From Alphaproteobacteria bacterium UBA7314 (GTDB lineage Bacteria > Pseudomonadota > Alphaproteobacteria > MPNO01 > UBA830): a stretch of 64,000 bases of DNA. Below the pieces are notes generated by a model. The model ran no database searches. It had not been told where the DNA came from and saw only the letters and a program-made list of their open reading frames with translations. Below are positions 54,488 to 63,028 of this stretch, piece after piece. Numbering within the stretch: position 1 is the stretch's first letter; every line of letters starts with the position of its first letter. Location: positions 38,873-102,872 of the forward strand of contig DKQG01000044.1 of the NCBI GenBank assembly GCA_002471575.1, read 5' to 3'. The position numbers and the translations under genes are program-made.

Positions 54488-56065
54488 ATGTGTGCAGCAG
54501 AAATGAAGATGCCGGGGATGGCGTCGGAACTGATTACGGACCTCCGCGGGACGCTCGAATGGTTGAGGGCCGAGGGCGACCTAATGGAGACCGATCATCC
54601 GGTAGATCCCGATATCGAACTGACGGCGATCCAGAAGAACATGGACGGGAGTTGCCCGATCCTATTCAACAACGTTGTTGGCAAGCCCAATCATCGGGCG
54701 GTCACCAACCTGTTCGGCGACATGAATGTCATCAACAAGATGTTTGGCTGGACCGATGATGTAGATCGCACCCGAAAACTGTCCTATGCGCTGGATCACC
54801 CGCTGCCGCCGGTCGAAATTGGCCAGGACGAAGCGCCGTGCCAGGAGGTCGTTATAGAGGACCCGGTGAATGTAAACGACTACATCATTCCCATCCGGCA
54901 CACTGAGTATGAGCCGGAACTCACGGTAGGCTCCGGCAACCGCGTTGTTGCAGGCAAGTATTTCGACGGCGGCACAGACCTCGGCTACAACCGGATGAAC
55001 TTCCGATGGGGCAATGTGGGCACGTTCCAGATTTCTCCTGGCTCGCACATGTGGCAAGTAGTGTCCAAGCACTACAAGGATGACGAGCCAGTGCCGATCA
55101 CGATGTGCTTCGGCCTGCCGCCATCCTGCACGCTGATGGCAGGCGCCGGTTTCGACTATGTGATCCTGCCGCAAGGCTGCGACGAGATCGGTATCGCCGG
55201 TGCCATTCAGGGCACGCCCGTACGCATGGTCAAGGCGCGCACGGTCGACGCCTATGCCGTTGCCGATTGCGAAGTGGTACTTGAAGGCTACGTCAATCCA
55301 CGCGACCGTCGTTATGAAACCGCAGAAGCGGAGGAAGCCGGGGTTCAGGGCCGTTTCCACTTCCACCCCGAATGGGCGGGCTACATGGGCAAGTCGTACA
55401 AGGCGCCGACGTTCCACTGCACGGCCGTCACCATGAGAAAGCCAGAATCGAAACCCATTATCTTTCCGCTCGCCGTTCATACGCTGGACGAACACAACAT
55501 CGACACTACGATCCGCGAGGCGGCGATGTTCAATCTCTGCGAACGGATGCAGCCGGGTATTGTTCAGGACGTGGTGATCCCTTACTGCATGACGGACTGG
55601 GGTGGAGCGATCATCCAGGTGAAGAAGCGTAATAAGATCGACGAAGGCTGGCAGCGCAACTTCATGTCGGCGATCCTGTCCACATCACAGGGTGCGCGAA
55701 TCTGTATCGCCGTGTCGGAAGATGCCGATCCGTACGACATGGACGATGTGATGTGGAACATCACGACGCGCGTGAACCCGCATAGCGACATTTTGAACCC
55801 GATCCCCGGCGGCCGTGGCCAGACCTTCATGCCGGCGGAACGCATGACTGCGGGTGACGCGGAATGGACCGCGTCGAACACGCGGTTCGAAGGCGGCATG
55901 GGCATCGACTGTACGGTGCCGTTCGGCTACGAGAGCGACTTCCTGCGCCCAGTCTACGCGGTCGAGAAAGTCAATCTGTCCGACTGGTTCACGGACGACC
56001 AGATAGCCAATGGCAAAGACCGCATGAAGGGCTGGGTGAACAGCCTTGCGCGCACCGGCCGGTAA
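54488..56065 (+). CDS. UbiD family decarboxylase, divergent clade
   Basis: From ATG 54488 (AAGGAGA eight bases upstream) the protein has 525 residues. UbiD-fold traits are present (GNRVVAGKYFDGGTDLGYNRMNFRWGN, VILPQGCDEIGIAGAIQGTPVRMV), but where the other UbiD in this window has EGPFGEFTGYM this one has EAGVQGRFHFHPEWAGYMG. That substitution around the catalytic glutamates marks a separate clade, so substrate and even direction may differ. It also needs prenylated FMN, whose maker UbiX is not here. A strong terminator follows. Confidence 0.85.
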   Translation: MCAAEMKMPGMASELITDLRGTLEWLRAEGDLMETDHPVDPDIELTAIQKNMDGSCPILFNNVVGKPNHRAVTNLFGDMNVINKMFGWTDDVDRTRKLSYALDHPLPPVEIGQDEAPCQEVVIEDPVNVNDYIIPIRHTEYEPELTVGSGNRVVAGKYFDGGTDLGYNRMNFRWGNVGTFQISPGSHMWQVVSKHYKDDEPVPITMCFGLPPSCTLMAGAGFDYVILPQGCDEIGIAGAIQGTPVRMVKARTVDAYAVADCEVVLEGYVNPRDRRYETAEAEEAGVQGRFHFHPEWAGYMGKSYKAPTFHCTAVTMRKPESKPIIFPLAVHTLDEHNIDTTIREAAMFNLCERMQPGIVQDVVIPYCMTDWGGAIIQVKKRNKIDEGWQRNFMSAILSTSQGARICIAVSEDADPYDMDDVMWNITTRVNPHSDILNPIPGGRGQTFMPAERMTAGDAEWTASNTRFEGGMGIDCTVPFGYESDFLRPVYAVEKVNLSDWFTDDQIANGKDRMKGWVNSLARTGR

Positions 56066-56084
56066 ATTCGGGTGCAAAATACAC

Positions 56085-56118
56085 AAAAAAGGGTGGCTCT
56101 GCAGGGCCGCCCTTTTTT
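56085..56118 (+). terminator. Rho-independent terminator after UbiD-family gene
   Basis: A 34-base near-palindrome: A6 then GGGTGGCTCTG faces CAGGGCCGCCC then T6, pairing with only G-U wobbles. The T-run makes it a good terminator on the plus strand, starting 20 bases after the UbiD stop. Confidence 0.88.
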
Positions 56119-56335
56119 GTGAGAATCGAAGGTTGGAGATTTGCTCTAAAATGGCCTTATTCGAGCCTAAATATTTTCACATTGGTGGTGCGGAGAGCGT
56201 TGAGCCGCCCGCACCGGACAGGAAGGAAGCCCGAAGGCAGGAGGCGTCAGGACTATGGCGATTCCATTCGCTGCCGCACGCCCATTTCAGCCGGTGCGGG
56301 GGGACGGTATGCTGAACAACGGTAATTGAAAGTTC

Positions 56336-56671
56336 GTGTTCGAAGCGATCAGCGTCTGTGCCGCTGATATCAGCCACCTGCACCACTATTTATCCAAGAA
56401 CAAGCGATCGTCTCGCAGGCTGATCGATATCGCGTTCGCGCCGATCGACGGAATATGGCAGATTAGTCACGATGGGCTGTTCAGGGTGCTGGGCGTTATC
56501 AAGGCCCGCATGGTCATCCCGATGCATTTCGGTTCCACGGGTGAGTTGGAGGCATCTATCGCCCGCGCCCGGGATAAGTGGGAAATCTTCAAGCATCACA
56601 GCGACAGTAACCCGCTGAGCCTTCGGAACATGCCGAAGACGCCCGAGGTCTTGTTTCTTCAGGGGTTCTAA
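56336..56671 (+). pseudogene. C-terminal fragment of a metallo-beta-lactamase-fold hydrolase
   Basis: About 110 codons match the end of UlaG-like MBL-fold hydrolases: HLHHYLSKNK, DIAFAPIDGIWQISHDG, VLGVIKARMVIPMHFGSTGELEA and MPKTPEVLFLQGF. The metal-binding HxHxDH motif and the first half of the protein are absent; bases 56119-56335 upstream hold no recognisable remainder. There is no good start codon or ribosome-binding site, so it is a decayed gene. Confidence 0.75.
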
Positions 56672-56685
56672 AAGAACGTGGCGGG

Positions 56686-57516
56686 TCAGTTTTCGTAGGG
56701 TGGCTTGTCAAAGCCTTTCGGCGACAGCGTAAATATCTCGACGCCGTCGGCGGTTACGCCGAGGGTATGCTCGAACTGCGCGCTGAGCGATTTGTCCTTA
56801 GTGACCGCGGTCCAGCCGTCCAACAGGATCTTGGTTTCCGGCCGCCCGGCATTCACCATCGGCTCGATCGTGAAAAACATGCCTTCGCGCAGGGCCATGC
56901 CTTCGCCCGGATTGCCATAGTGCAGCACGCTGGGTGGCGTATGAAACACCCGGCCCAGCCCATGACCGCAGAAATCGCGTACCACCGAGAACCTCTCGTT
57001 TTCGACGTATGACTGAATGATGTGACCGATATCGCCGAGGCTGGTACCGGGTTTGACGATGTCGATCGCCATCATCAAGGAATCGTAGGTCACGTCGATC
57101 AGGCGCTGGGCTTTCACGCCGATCTTCCCCACCGGGTACATGCGCGAGGAATCACCGTGCCATCCATCGAGAATGGGCGTCACGTCAATGTTAATAACGT
57201 CGCCTTCGCGCAGAACCTTGTCTCCCGGAATGCCGTGGCAAACCACGTGGTTGACCGACGTACAGATCGATTTCGGAAAACCCCGATACCCCAGCGGCGC
57301 CGGAGTTGCGCCGTGGTCCAGTGTGAATTCGTGGCAGATTCTGTCCAGATAATCTGTGGTGACGCCGGGCGCGACATGCTCGGTAATCATATCGAGACAT
57401 TCGGCTGCAAGGCGTCCGGCCCTACGCATGCATACGAATTCATCCGGCCCGTGCAGGACAATACCTGCGGGCGCACCGATATCTGGCTCGTTAAAAGCTG
57501 TAAACGAATCGTTCAT
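56686..57516 (-). CDS. map: Methionine aminopeptidase, type I
   Basis: A 276-residue pita-bread enzyme. The five metal ligands are visible: Asp in INIDVTP, Asp in HGDSSRM, His in CGHGLGRVFH, Glu in TIEPMVN and Glu in AQFEHTLG, along with the substrate-binding VCHGIPG histidine. It removes initiator methionine from nascent proteins. The N-terminal region of about 25 residues is longer than in minimal type I enzymes. A GST-like gene lies upstream. Confidence 0.94.
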   Translation of the reverse strand: MNDSFTAFNEPDIGAPAGIVLHGPDEFVCMRRAGRLAAECLDMITEHVAPGVTTDYLDRICHEFTLDHGATPAPLGYRGFPKSICTSVNHVVCHGIPGDKVLREGDVINIDVTPILDGWHGDSSRMYPVGKIGVKAQRLIDVTYDSLMMAIDIVKPGTSLGDIGHIIQSYVENERFSVVRDFCGHGLGRVFHTPPSVLHYGNPGEGMALREGMFFTIEPMVNAGRPETKILLDGWTAVTKDKSLSAQFEHTLGVTADGVEIFTLSPKGFDKPPYEN

Positions 57517-57587
57517 CTTGTTCCGTCGGGTTTGGTTCCCGTTTATAAGACCTGACGGCGGTCATGGTCCAGCATGACGATGAGAGG

Positions 57588-58352
57588 CTATGCTTCTTCA
57601 TGCTTCGACCAATGGCGGATTTCAAGGAATTCCGTCAGGCGGGCACCCCGGTAAAAGGCCGTTGCAAAGGCCGGACGGGCTTGCATGCGAGCGTACCAGT
57701 CGGTGACGCGCGGACAATCGTCTTTCCATAAATAGTCAAGACCCAGATCGGCTATCCGGTCGATCAGTGGTGCAACGATGACATCGGCCAGCGTATACAT
57801 GTCCCCCAGCAGCCAGGGGCCATTAGTTAATGCTTCTTCCATCCGAGCAGCCGTCTTCGATATCTGGTCGAAGGATTCCTCGATATCTTCGTCAGGAAAC
57901 CCAGCGGGGCCCATGCGGCGGAAAAACCCTTTGCGAAGCGGACGGACATCTTCCTGCTGCTTGATGAACTGTTCTTCGTTAAGCCCGTCGAAACGTGGCA
58001 GGAAAGCTATGTTGAAAGATGGAAAACGGACCGCAGCTGTCGGAACTTCCTCAATATAGCGCATCCATTTCCGCATATGCGCCCGCTCGGCGGGATCGGG
58101 CGGTGCTAGCGGCTGTTCTGGGAAAACTTCGTCCAGGTATTCGCAGATGACGCTGGAGTCCATGATCACCACCTCGTCATGTACCAGGGTGGGAACGACG
58201 CCGTTGGGGTTGAGCTTCAGGTATTCCGGGTCGAGCTGCTCCTTCGCCCCCAGATCGATCAAGTGTCCTTCGAAGTCGAGGCCTTTTTCGGCGATGCACA
58301 GCCGGACCTTCTGGCTGCAGGTGGAGTGGTTGGCGTGATAGAGTTCCAGCAT
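57588..58352 (-). CDS. Glutathione S-transferase, possibly beta-etherase-like
   Basis: A 254-residue GST. The first domain shows ELYHANHSTCSQKVRLCIAEKGLDFEG, NGVVPTLVHDE and the glutathione contact MDSSVICEYLDEVFPEQ; the second is helical and longer than in small GSTs. Length and the order of these motifs resemble LigE/LigF-type beta-aryl etherases that cleave lignin ethers, which would suit the aromatic genes nearby, but this is a guess from general likeness. It lies between sfsA and map on the same strand. Confidence 0.75.
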   Translation of the reverse strand: MLELYHANHSTCSQKVRLCIAEKGLDFEGHLIDLGAKEQLDPEYLKLNPNGVVPTLVHDEVVIMDSSVICEYLDEVFPEQPLAPPDPAERAHMRKWMRYIEEVPTAAVRFPSFNIAFLPRFDGLNEEQFIKQQEDVRPLRKGFFRRMGPAGFPDEDIEESFDQISKTAARMEEALTNGPWLLGDMYTLADVIVAPLIDRIADLGLDYLWKDDCPRVTDWYARMQARPAFATAFYRGARLTEFLEIRHWSKHEEA

Positions 58353-58368
58353 TCGACACGTATTGAAT

Positions 58369-59070
58369 TCAGTGTTTCATTTCCAGCCGGTGGCTGATTG
58401 AGATTGCTTCCGGGGTTAATGCGCACGCATAACAGATCGCTTCCACACCCCTTTGTTTGGCGTCCTTGACTGCGCGCGCGTAGTCGGGGTCAATGTCGGC
58501 GGCTAGACGGAAGCTGTCGCAATCTTCGCGCTGACACAGATAGACGGTAACCGAGCGCGCGCCCTGTTCAACCATGTTTGCCAGTTCTCCCTGGTGTTTG
58601 GCAGCGCGCGTAGACATCGAATCCGGAAACTCGGCAACGCCTGTATCGCGCATTAGGTGTACGTTCTTGATTTCCACGTAGCAGTCCGGTTTGCCGTCTT
58701 CCGATAGCAGGATATCAATACGCGAATTCGTGCCGTATTTCACTTCGCGTCGCAGGTCTCCATAGCCCGAAAGTTCTGGGATTTTGCCGGCTTCGATCGC
58801 CTCCGCAACGATCTTGTTCGGATGGGCGGTGTTGATGCCCACAAGACTTTCGCCGATCCGAATCATTTCCCAGGTGAATTTCAGCTTGCGGTCGGGGTTG
58901 CGGGCGGGCGAAAGCCAGACTTCTGAACCCGGATTCTGCACCCCCAACATAGCGCCTGTATTGGCACAATGGGCGGTTACCGTGTCGCCGCTTTCCAGCA
59001 CGACGTCTGCCATGAAGCGCTTGTACCGCTTGACCAGCGTGCCGCGCAGTAGAGGATCCGGGAAATCCAT
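58369..59070 (-). CDS. sfsA: SfsA family nuclease / sugar fermentation stimulation protein
   Basis: A 233-residue SfsA protein: LVKRYKRFMADVVLESG, HCANTGAMLGVQNPGSEVWLS, SRIDILLSEDGKPDCYVEIKNVHLM, and the nuclease-like catalytic D-E-K region. E. coli SfsA was found as a regulator of maltose genes and later described as a DNA/RNA-binding nuclease-fold protein. Adjacent map and sfsA are a familiar alphaproteobacterial order. Confidence 0.94.
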   Translation of the reverse strand: MDFPDPLLRGTLVKRYKRFMADVVLESGDTVTAHCANTGAMLGVQNPGSEVWLSPARNPDRKLKFTWEMIRIGESLVGINTAHPNKIVAEAIEAGKIPELSGYGDLRREVKYGTNSRIDILLSEDGKPDCYVEIKNVHLMRDTGVAEFPDSMSTRAAKHQGELANMVEQGARSVTVYLCQREDCDSFRLAADIDPDYARAVKDAKQRGVEAICYACALTPEAISISHRLEMKH

Positions 59071-59151
59071 TGCCCAACCTAGCCGTCGCGCCGACAGCTT
59101 TCAACGGGACACCGTCTCGGGTATATAGTCCTTACAAAATCGGAAGACGAA

Positions 59152-59949
59152 ATGGCTGAGAAAGATATCGTAACCGCCTGCCTGATCCTGATCGGGAATG
59201 AAATTCTGTCGGGGAGAACGCAGGATAAGAACCTCAATTTTCTGGCCACCGGCCTGAACGAAATCGGGATACAGATGCGCGAGGCGCGCGTCATTCCGGA
59301 TATCCGAAAAAAAATCGTCGATACCGTCAACGAATGCCGCGCCGAGTTTGACTATGTGTTCACTACCGGTGGAATCGGTCCGACGCATGACGACATCACG
59401 TCGGAATGCGTGGCGGAAGCGTTCGGCGTTTCCATGTATCGCGACCAGTCCATCGTTGATCTGCTGAATTCCTACATGAAAGGCCGCGGGCGTTCAGAAA
59501 TGAACGAAGCCCGGATGCGGATGGCTACATTCCCGGAAGGCGCCGTCCTGATCAAGAACGAAGTCAGCGCCGCGCCAGGATACAAGATCGGTAACGTGTT
59601 CGTGATGGCGGGCGTGCCGCGCATCATGCGGTCGATGTTCGAGGAGGCGAAAGTGCACCTTGAAGGTGGCAAAAAGGTGCAGGCGCGTGGGCTGGCCGTC
59701 GACCTGCCCGAAGGCACGATTGCAGAGCCGTTGGCCTTGGTGCAGGCGCGGTTCAAGGAGGTTGATATCGGTTCCTATCCCCAGATGCGGGATGTCGGCT
59801 TTCGCGTGTCCGTTGTGGCGCGCGGCACCGATCCGGACCGGTTGGAACAGGTGATCGGCGAGCTGATGCAGTCCTTGCGTGACATGGGCGGAAATCCGCT
59901 GGAAGAGGATCTGTCCACAGCGCAGTCTCAGTCCCACGTCGACGATTAG
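59152..59949 (+). CDS. CinA-like molybdopterin-binding domain protein
   Basis: A 265-residue protein with the MoaB/Mog fold found at the N-terminus of CinA: ACLILIGNEILSGRTQDKN, VFTTGGIGPTHDDITSE and MAGVPRIM. It lacks the C-terminal nicotinamide-mononucleotide deamidase domain of full CinA. Stand-alone forms of this length are common in alphaproteobacteria and hydrolyse ADP-ribose or related pyrophosphates in some cases. Divergent from sfsA. Confidence 0.88.
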   Translation: MAEKDIVTACLILIGNEILSGRTQDKNLNFLATGLNEIGIQMREARVIPDIRKKIVDTVNECRAEFDYVFTTGGIGPTHDDITSECVAEAFGVSMYRDQSIVDLLNSYMKGRGRSEMNEARMRMATFPEGAVLIKNEVSAAPGYKIGNVFVMAGVPRIMRSMFEEAKVHLEGGKKVQARGLAVDLPEGTIAEPLALVQARFKEVDIGSYPQMRDVGFRVSVVARGTDPDRLEQVIGELMQSLRDMGGNPLEEDLSTAQSQSHVDD

Positions 59950-59963
59950 GGCGACGACCGGCG

Positions 59964-60149
59964 ATGGATACTGCACCTGCGCTTCTCGGTGCTCTACTTG
60001 GCGCCGGCGTATTGCTGGTTTTTATGGGCGCACGCACCCTGACAAACAAGAATTACGACGAAGGGCGCCGCAAGAAAGGCTTCTGGCCGCTGAATGCCGG
60101 ACTGCTCCTGGCCGCGCTGTCGATGTATCTGATGGCGGTCGGCGCATAG
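59964..60149 (+). CDS. Small two-helix membrane protein
   Basis: A 61-residue protein with two hydrophobic helices, LLGALLGAGVLLVFMGARTL and LNAGLLLAALSMYLMAV, joined by a basic loop EGRRKKGFW. It starts 14 bases after the CinA-like gene and is probably co-transcribed. I do not recognise the family. Its stop abuts that of the convergent glycosyltransferase gene. Confidence 0.6.
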   Translation: MDTAPALLGALLGAGVLLVFMGARTLTNKNYDEGRRKKGFWPLNAGLLLAALSMYLMAVGA

Positions 60150-61064
60150 TCACCTCCCGGTCAGCGCTGCGACATCCTCATATCTGAGCCGGGTCCTTAC
60201 CTTGCTGCCGTCCAGCGATTCCACGTCGAATGGGCGGTTCTGAAAATCTTCCCCGGCGAGGTGAATGATGCCAAGCGGCTGATACGGTGCGTGCGGCTCA
60301 ACGAGCACGTTTCTGGCCGGGTCGAATTTCGGTGCGGCGTGGGCGCAGAACCAGTTGTAGGGGGCCGGCAGAAACGTTGCCGGCGCATCCTCGGCGAAGA
60401 CAACGTAATTCATCGCCGTCTGCTCGATCAGCTTGAAATTGAGACCCGGCCAGCCCTTGCGTGCCGGAAATGTCCTACGCTGAAGAGCGCGGCGAATAGC
60501 GGCTGCCCAGAGTTTCCAGTGCGGAGCACGCGCAGGTAGGGCGAAGACGCCGCAATTCAGGATCGGGTTTCGGGCGACGCGGTCGGCCGTGAGCCAGCCG
60601 TATGACCATTTGAAGCTTTTGTAGTTTTGGGTCCGGCGGTATCTGCGTGGGCGTTTATATATCGTGTTGTAGGACCGGTCGACCTGCGGGGTGATGGCAA
60701 GGAGACCGCTTGAGGCCGCGTCCAGATACGTATCAATCGCTGACCAGTCTTGCACCCAGGCATCGGAATCGATCTGCAGGTAGACATCGTGGCCGGGGAA
60801 ATAACGCGGCAGAAACGGGCGAGCAAGCAGGGCGCGGAAATGCGATGGCGCGTTCATCGCCGCCGGCACGTTGAAATCCCAATCCGGTATGACGATGTTT
60901 GCGCCTTGTCCGGCCAGCCAGGCACGCTGGGTGCTATCGAGACCCACATCCAGAATGGACAACGCGAAGTCCGCGCCATCCGGTTTTTCCCGGATTGACA
61001 GCACAAGCCCTTTCAATAGATCGAAATATACGGCGTCGGAGGCCGATACGATGGTAGCTGACAC
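60150..61064 (-). CDS. Glycosyltransferase with DSD motif
   Basis: The probable start is GTG 61064 (SATIVSASDAVYFDLLKGLVLS), giving 304 residues; the longer frame to 61634 overlaps a real gene on the same strand and is not used. A GT-A type fold is suggested by the DxD-like YLQIDSDAWVQDW and NPILNCGVFALP. It would use a nucleotide sugar to glycosylate an unknown acceptor, perhaps for envelope polysaccharide. It follows the DUF1330 gene by 20 bases. Confidence 0.7.
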   Translation of the reverse strand: MSATIVSASDAVYFDLLKGLVLSIREKPDGADFALSILDVGLDSTQRAWLAGQGANIVIPDWDFNVPAAMNAPSHFRALLARPFLPRYFPGHDVYLQIDSDAWVQDWSAIDTYLDAASSGLLAITPQVDRSYNTIYKRPRRYRRTQNYKSFKWSYGWLTADRVARNPILNCGVFALPARAPHWKLWAAAIRRALQRRTFPARKGWPGLNFKLIEQTAMNYVVFAEDAPATFLPAPYNWFCAHAAPKFDPARNVLVEPHAPYQPLGIIHLAGEDFQNRPFDVESLDGSKVRTRLRYEDVAALTGR

Positions 61065-61084
61065 GAGTTTATCTGGACGCCTGC

Positions 61085-61372
61085 CTAGTTGCCCTCGACC
61101 ACGATCATGTTGAAATCGGCAGCACCTATGCGTTTTTCTTTCGCGGCCTGATATTCCGGCGAGTTGTACATTGCCTTTGCCTGTTCGACACTGTCGAACT
61201 TCACTACGACGATGCGATGCGGTTCCCAGTTGCCTTCGAGTATCTGGGCCGCGCCCCCGCGGGTCAGAAACTCGCCGCCATATTTGGCGATCGCGTCGGG
61301 TGCCAGTTTCCCGTACTCGCCGTACGCGTCTTTGTCGAATACTTCCGCATTGGTGATGATGTAGCCGGGCAT
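61085..61372 (-). CDS. DUF1330 domain protein
   Basis: A 95-residue ferredoxin-like alpha+beta barrel protein of the DUF1330 family: PGYIITNAEVFDKDAYGEYGKLAP, GGEFLTRGG, NWEPHRIVVVKFDSVEQAKAMYNSPEYQAAKEKR. It is in the same superfamily as EthD and monooxygenase-like dimeric barrels, and its function is unknown. It probably shares a transcript with the glycosyltransferase gene downstream. Confidence 0.88.
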   Translation of the reverse strand: MPGYIITNAEVFDKDAYGEYGKLAPDAIAKYGGEFLTRGGAAQILEGNWEPHRIVVVKFDSVEQAKAMYNSPEYQAAKEKRIGAADFNMIVVEGN

Positions 61373-61598
61373 GAACTGCCTCCCTGTTTGAGATGTTTCC
61401 AGAATACTCGCCGAACGGATGCGGACAAGAGGGGAACGGCCAGCAAAAAAGGGATAGCGCTATTCGAATCACTCGGCGGTTACGGTCGGAGGGTGCGTAT
61501 ATGTCGACTTCGTTACCTCCGCGTAGATTGGGACGGCTGGGACGGCGTGATCTGGCGTAGCTTGCGACTGAACCCCGATATCCGAAATCCAACCATAG

Positions 61599-61754
61599 GC
61601 GATAGTGAACGGGATGGAACACAGTCTGCCGCATTTCGGGTTTGGCCTTTGGATCGTGTGGCGGAACGTGGAGGCACTGGGCGGTACCGCAACCGCAGAA
61701 AACGTGCCTGATGTCGGGCTGAAGATCACGCTGCGGGTGCCATTGGCGGAATAG
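61599..61754 (+). pseudogene. Decayed C-terminus of a sensor histidine kinase
   Basis: After an in-frame TAG at 61596, a frame with no good start reads HFGFGLWIVWRNVEALGGTA, TAENVPDVGLKITLRVPLAE and TAG 61754. The G-box pattern G-x-G-L-x-I-V then A-x-G-G, followed by an F/I-x-L-P-L end, is the tail of HATPase_c domains. Upstream sequence shows no N, F or H boxes. Between it and the DUF1330 gene I see nothing else in about 230 bases. Confidence 0.5.
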
Positions 61755-61835
61755 GTGCGCCGGGTGGCGCTGTCCGTATATCCGCGCTACCCTCGGCTAA
61801 CGTATACGCTCGACGCGTCGACCCCGGGATACGAA

Positions 61836-62306
61836 ATGGCCGAAACAGCGAAAAATTCCGACCGAAAACCTGCCCGACCGGCAAATGCCGCGCCGCGCGC
61901 ACCGCAGAAATTTTCTTATCGAAAGCCTGAGAACCAGGAAACGCCAAAGGCGATTACGTCGCTGTGCCAGACCGATATCATCCGGGGCGCTGTCCAGGTC
62001 GTGCAGGAAGGCGGCGACAACAATCTTCATTCCCATACAGGAATGGATGGTTTCTGGATGGTGCTGAAAGGCGCGGTGCGGTTCTACGGCCCGGGCGACG
62101 AGGTGTTGGGAGAATTCGGTGTGCACGAAGGTATCGTCACGCCACGCAACGCGGAATACTGGTTTGAGAGTTGCGGCGACGATGACCTCGAACTTCTTCA
62201 GGTCGTGGCGTTCGACCGAGACGTTAAGAACGAGCGCATCGACGTGAATGACCGCAAGACGGTGGTCGATTCAGCACAGCGTTTCGACGGGCGTATTCGC
62301 GACTGA
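61836..62306 (+). CDS. Cupin domain protein
   Basis: A 156-residue protein with a basic, low-complexity N-terminus (residues 1-35, KPARPANAAPRAPQK) and one cupin domain: NNLHSHTGMDGFWMVLKGAVRFYG with a H-x-H pair, then VTPRNAEYWFES. The Glu of the classical cupin motif is not obvious, so metal binding is uncertain. A longer upstream frame exists (61755) but overlaps no conserved sequence. A terminator follows. Confidence 0.75.
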   Translation: MAETAKNSDRKPARPANAAPRAPQKFSYRKPENQETPKAITSLCQTDIIRGAVQVVQEGGDNNLHSHTGMDGFWMVLKGAVRFYGPGDEVLGEFGVHEGIVTPRNAEYWFESCGDDDLELLQVVAFDRDVKNERIDVNDRKTVVDSAQRFDGRIRD

Positions 62307-62326
62307 AAACGGGTCTGCGCGCGAGA

Positions 62327-62354
62327 AAAAAGGCGGGTCTGAGGCCCGCCTTTT
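62327..62354. terminator. Bidirectional terminator between cupin genes
   Basis: AAAAA precedes GGCGGGTC, a three-base TGA loop and GGCCCGCC followed by TTTT. The eight-base G/C stem with flanking A and T runs could stop transcription from both convergent genes, and it lies 20 bases from each stop. Confidence 0.85.
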
Positions 62355-62375
62355 CTATACTAGCTGCAAGGGTGA

Positions 62376-62987
62376 TTAACGGTCTTCCCGGGTGTCCGGG
62401 AACCAGCCAGGTCCCGCTAGCATCGGTTCGAGATCGCCGTCGTAATCCGGTGAATTTTCAATCTGCTCCAACCAGTTCAGTCCCATCGCTTTAAAGATGC
62501 GATTAGTGATCACGATCAGCCGCGCCTCGTTCTCAGGATCGGAATTGAAGTGCTGCTGGATGCAGTATGCCGGCACGAAAATGAAGTCGCCGCGTTCCCA
62601 TTCGAACTTGCGGGGTTCTTCCTTCCACGACCAGTGGAATTCGGTATCAACCTCGAACTCCACATCCCAGTGGAGATCGTAACCGGTGCCCTCGGCGACG
62701 AAAAGAATCTGCTCGGCCAGGATGCGGCGCTTACCGGTGTGGCTTCCGGGCTTGATGAACTGCATGTAGGCTTCAACGCAGTTCTCGGTAGTGTCCTGTT
62801 TTTCGTGCACCAAATGCTTGATCAGCCCATCCGGCGAATTTTCGAACGGCATATCCTTCGGTTTCACAACCGACAGCCGGTTGCGATAACTCTTGCGGAA
62901 CTCGGCGGAATCTTCCAGTTCCTCCTTGTACCATTCGCTGTTCTGATCTGCGCCGCTATGGGCGCGGTCTCTTTCGTGTGTCGTCAT
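62376..62987 (-). CDS. Cupin domain protein, long form
   Basis: A 203-residue cupin protein. After a charged N-terminus (about 40 residues) the barrel shows MQFIKPGSHTGKRRILAEQILFVAEGTGYD, WERGDFIFVPAYCIQQHFN and a late FKAMGLNWLEQIEN. It shares general layout with the cupin gene upstream (start 41 bases from that gene's stop) but differs in sequence, so the two may form a hetero-pair. Cupins of this kind accompany UbiD and aromatic-acid genes; the function is not known. Confidence 0.8.
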   Translation of the reverse strand: MTTHERDRAHSGADQNSEWYKEELEDSAEFRKSYRNRLSVVKPKDMPFENSPDGLIKHLVHEKQDTTENCVEAYMQFIKPGSHTGKRRILAEQILFVAEGTGYDLHWDVEFEVDTEFHWSWKEEPRKFEWERGDFIFVPAYCIQQHFNSDPENEARLIVITNRIFKAMGLNWLEQIENSPDYDGDLEPMLAGPGWFPDTREDR

Positions 62988-63028
62988 TTTAGTTTCCTAG
63001 ATTCTGATGTTACGAGGGATCGCGCGGA

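Noticed and set aside
61065..61634. N-terminal extension of the glycosyltransferase frame
   Set aside because: It overlaps the well-supported DUF1330 gene on the same strand and has no glycosyltransferase motifs.
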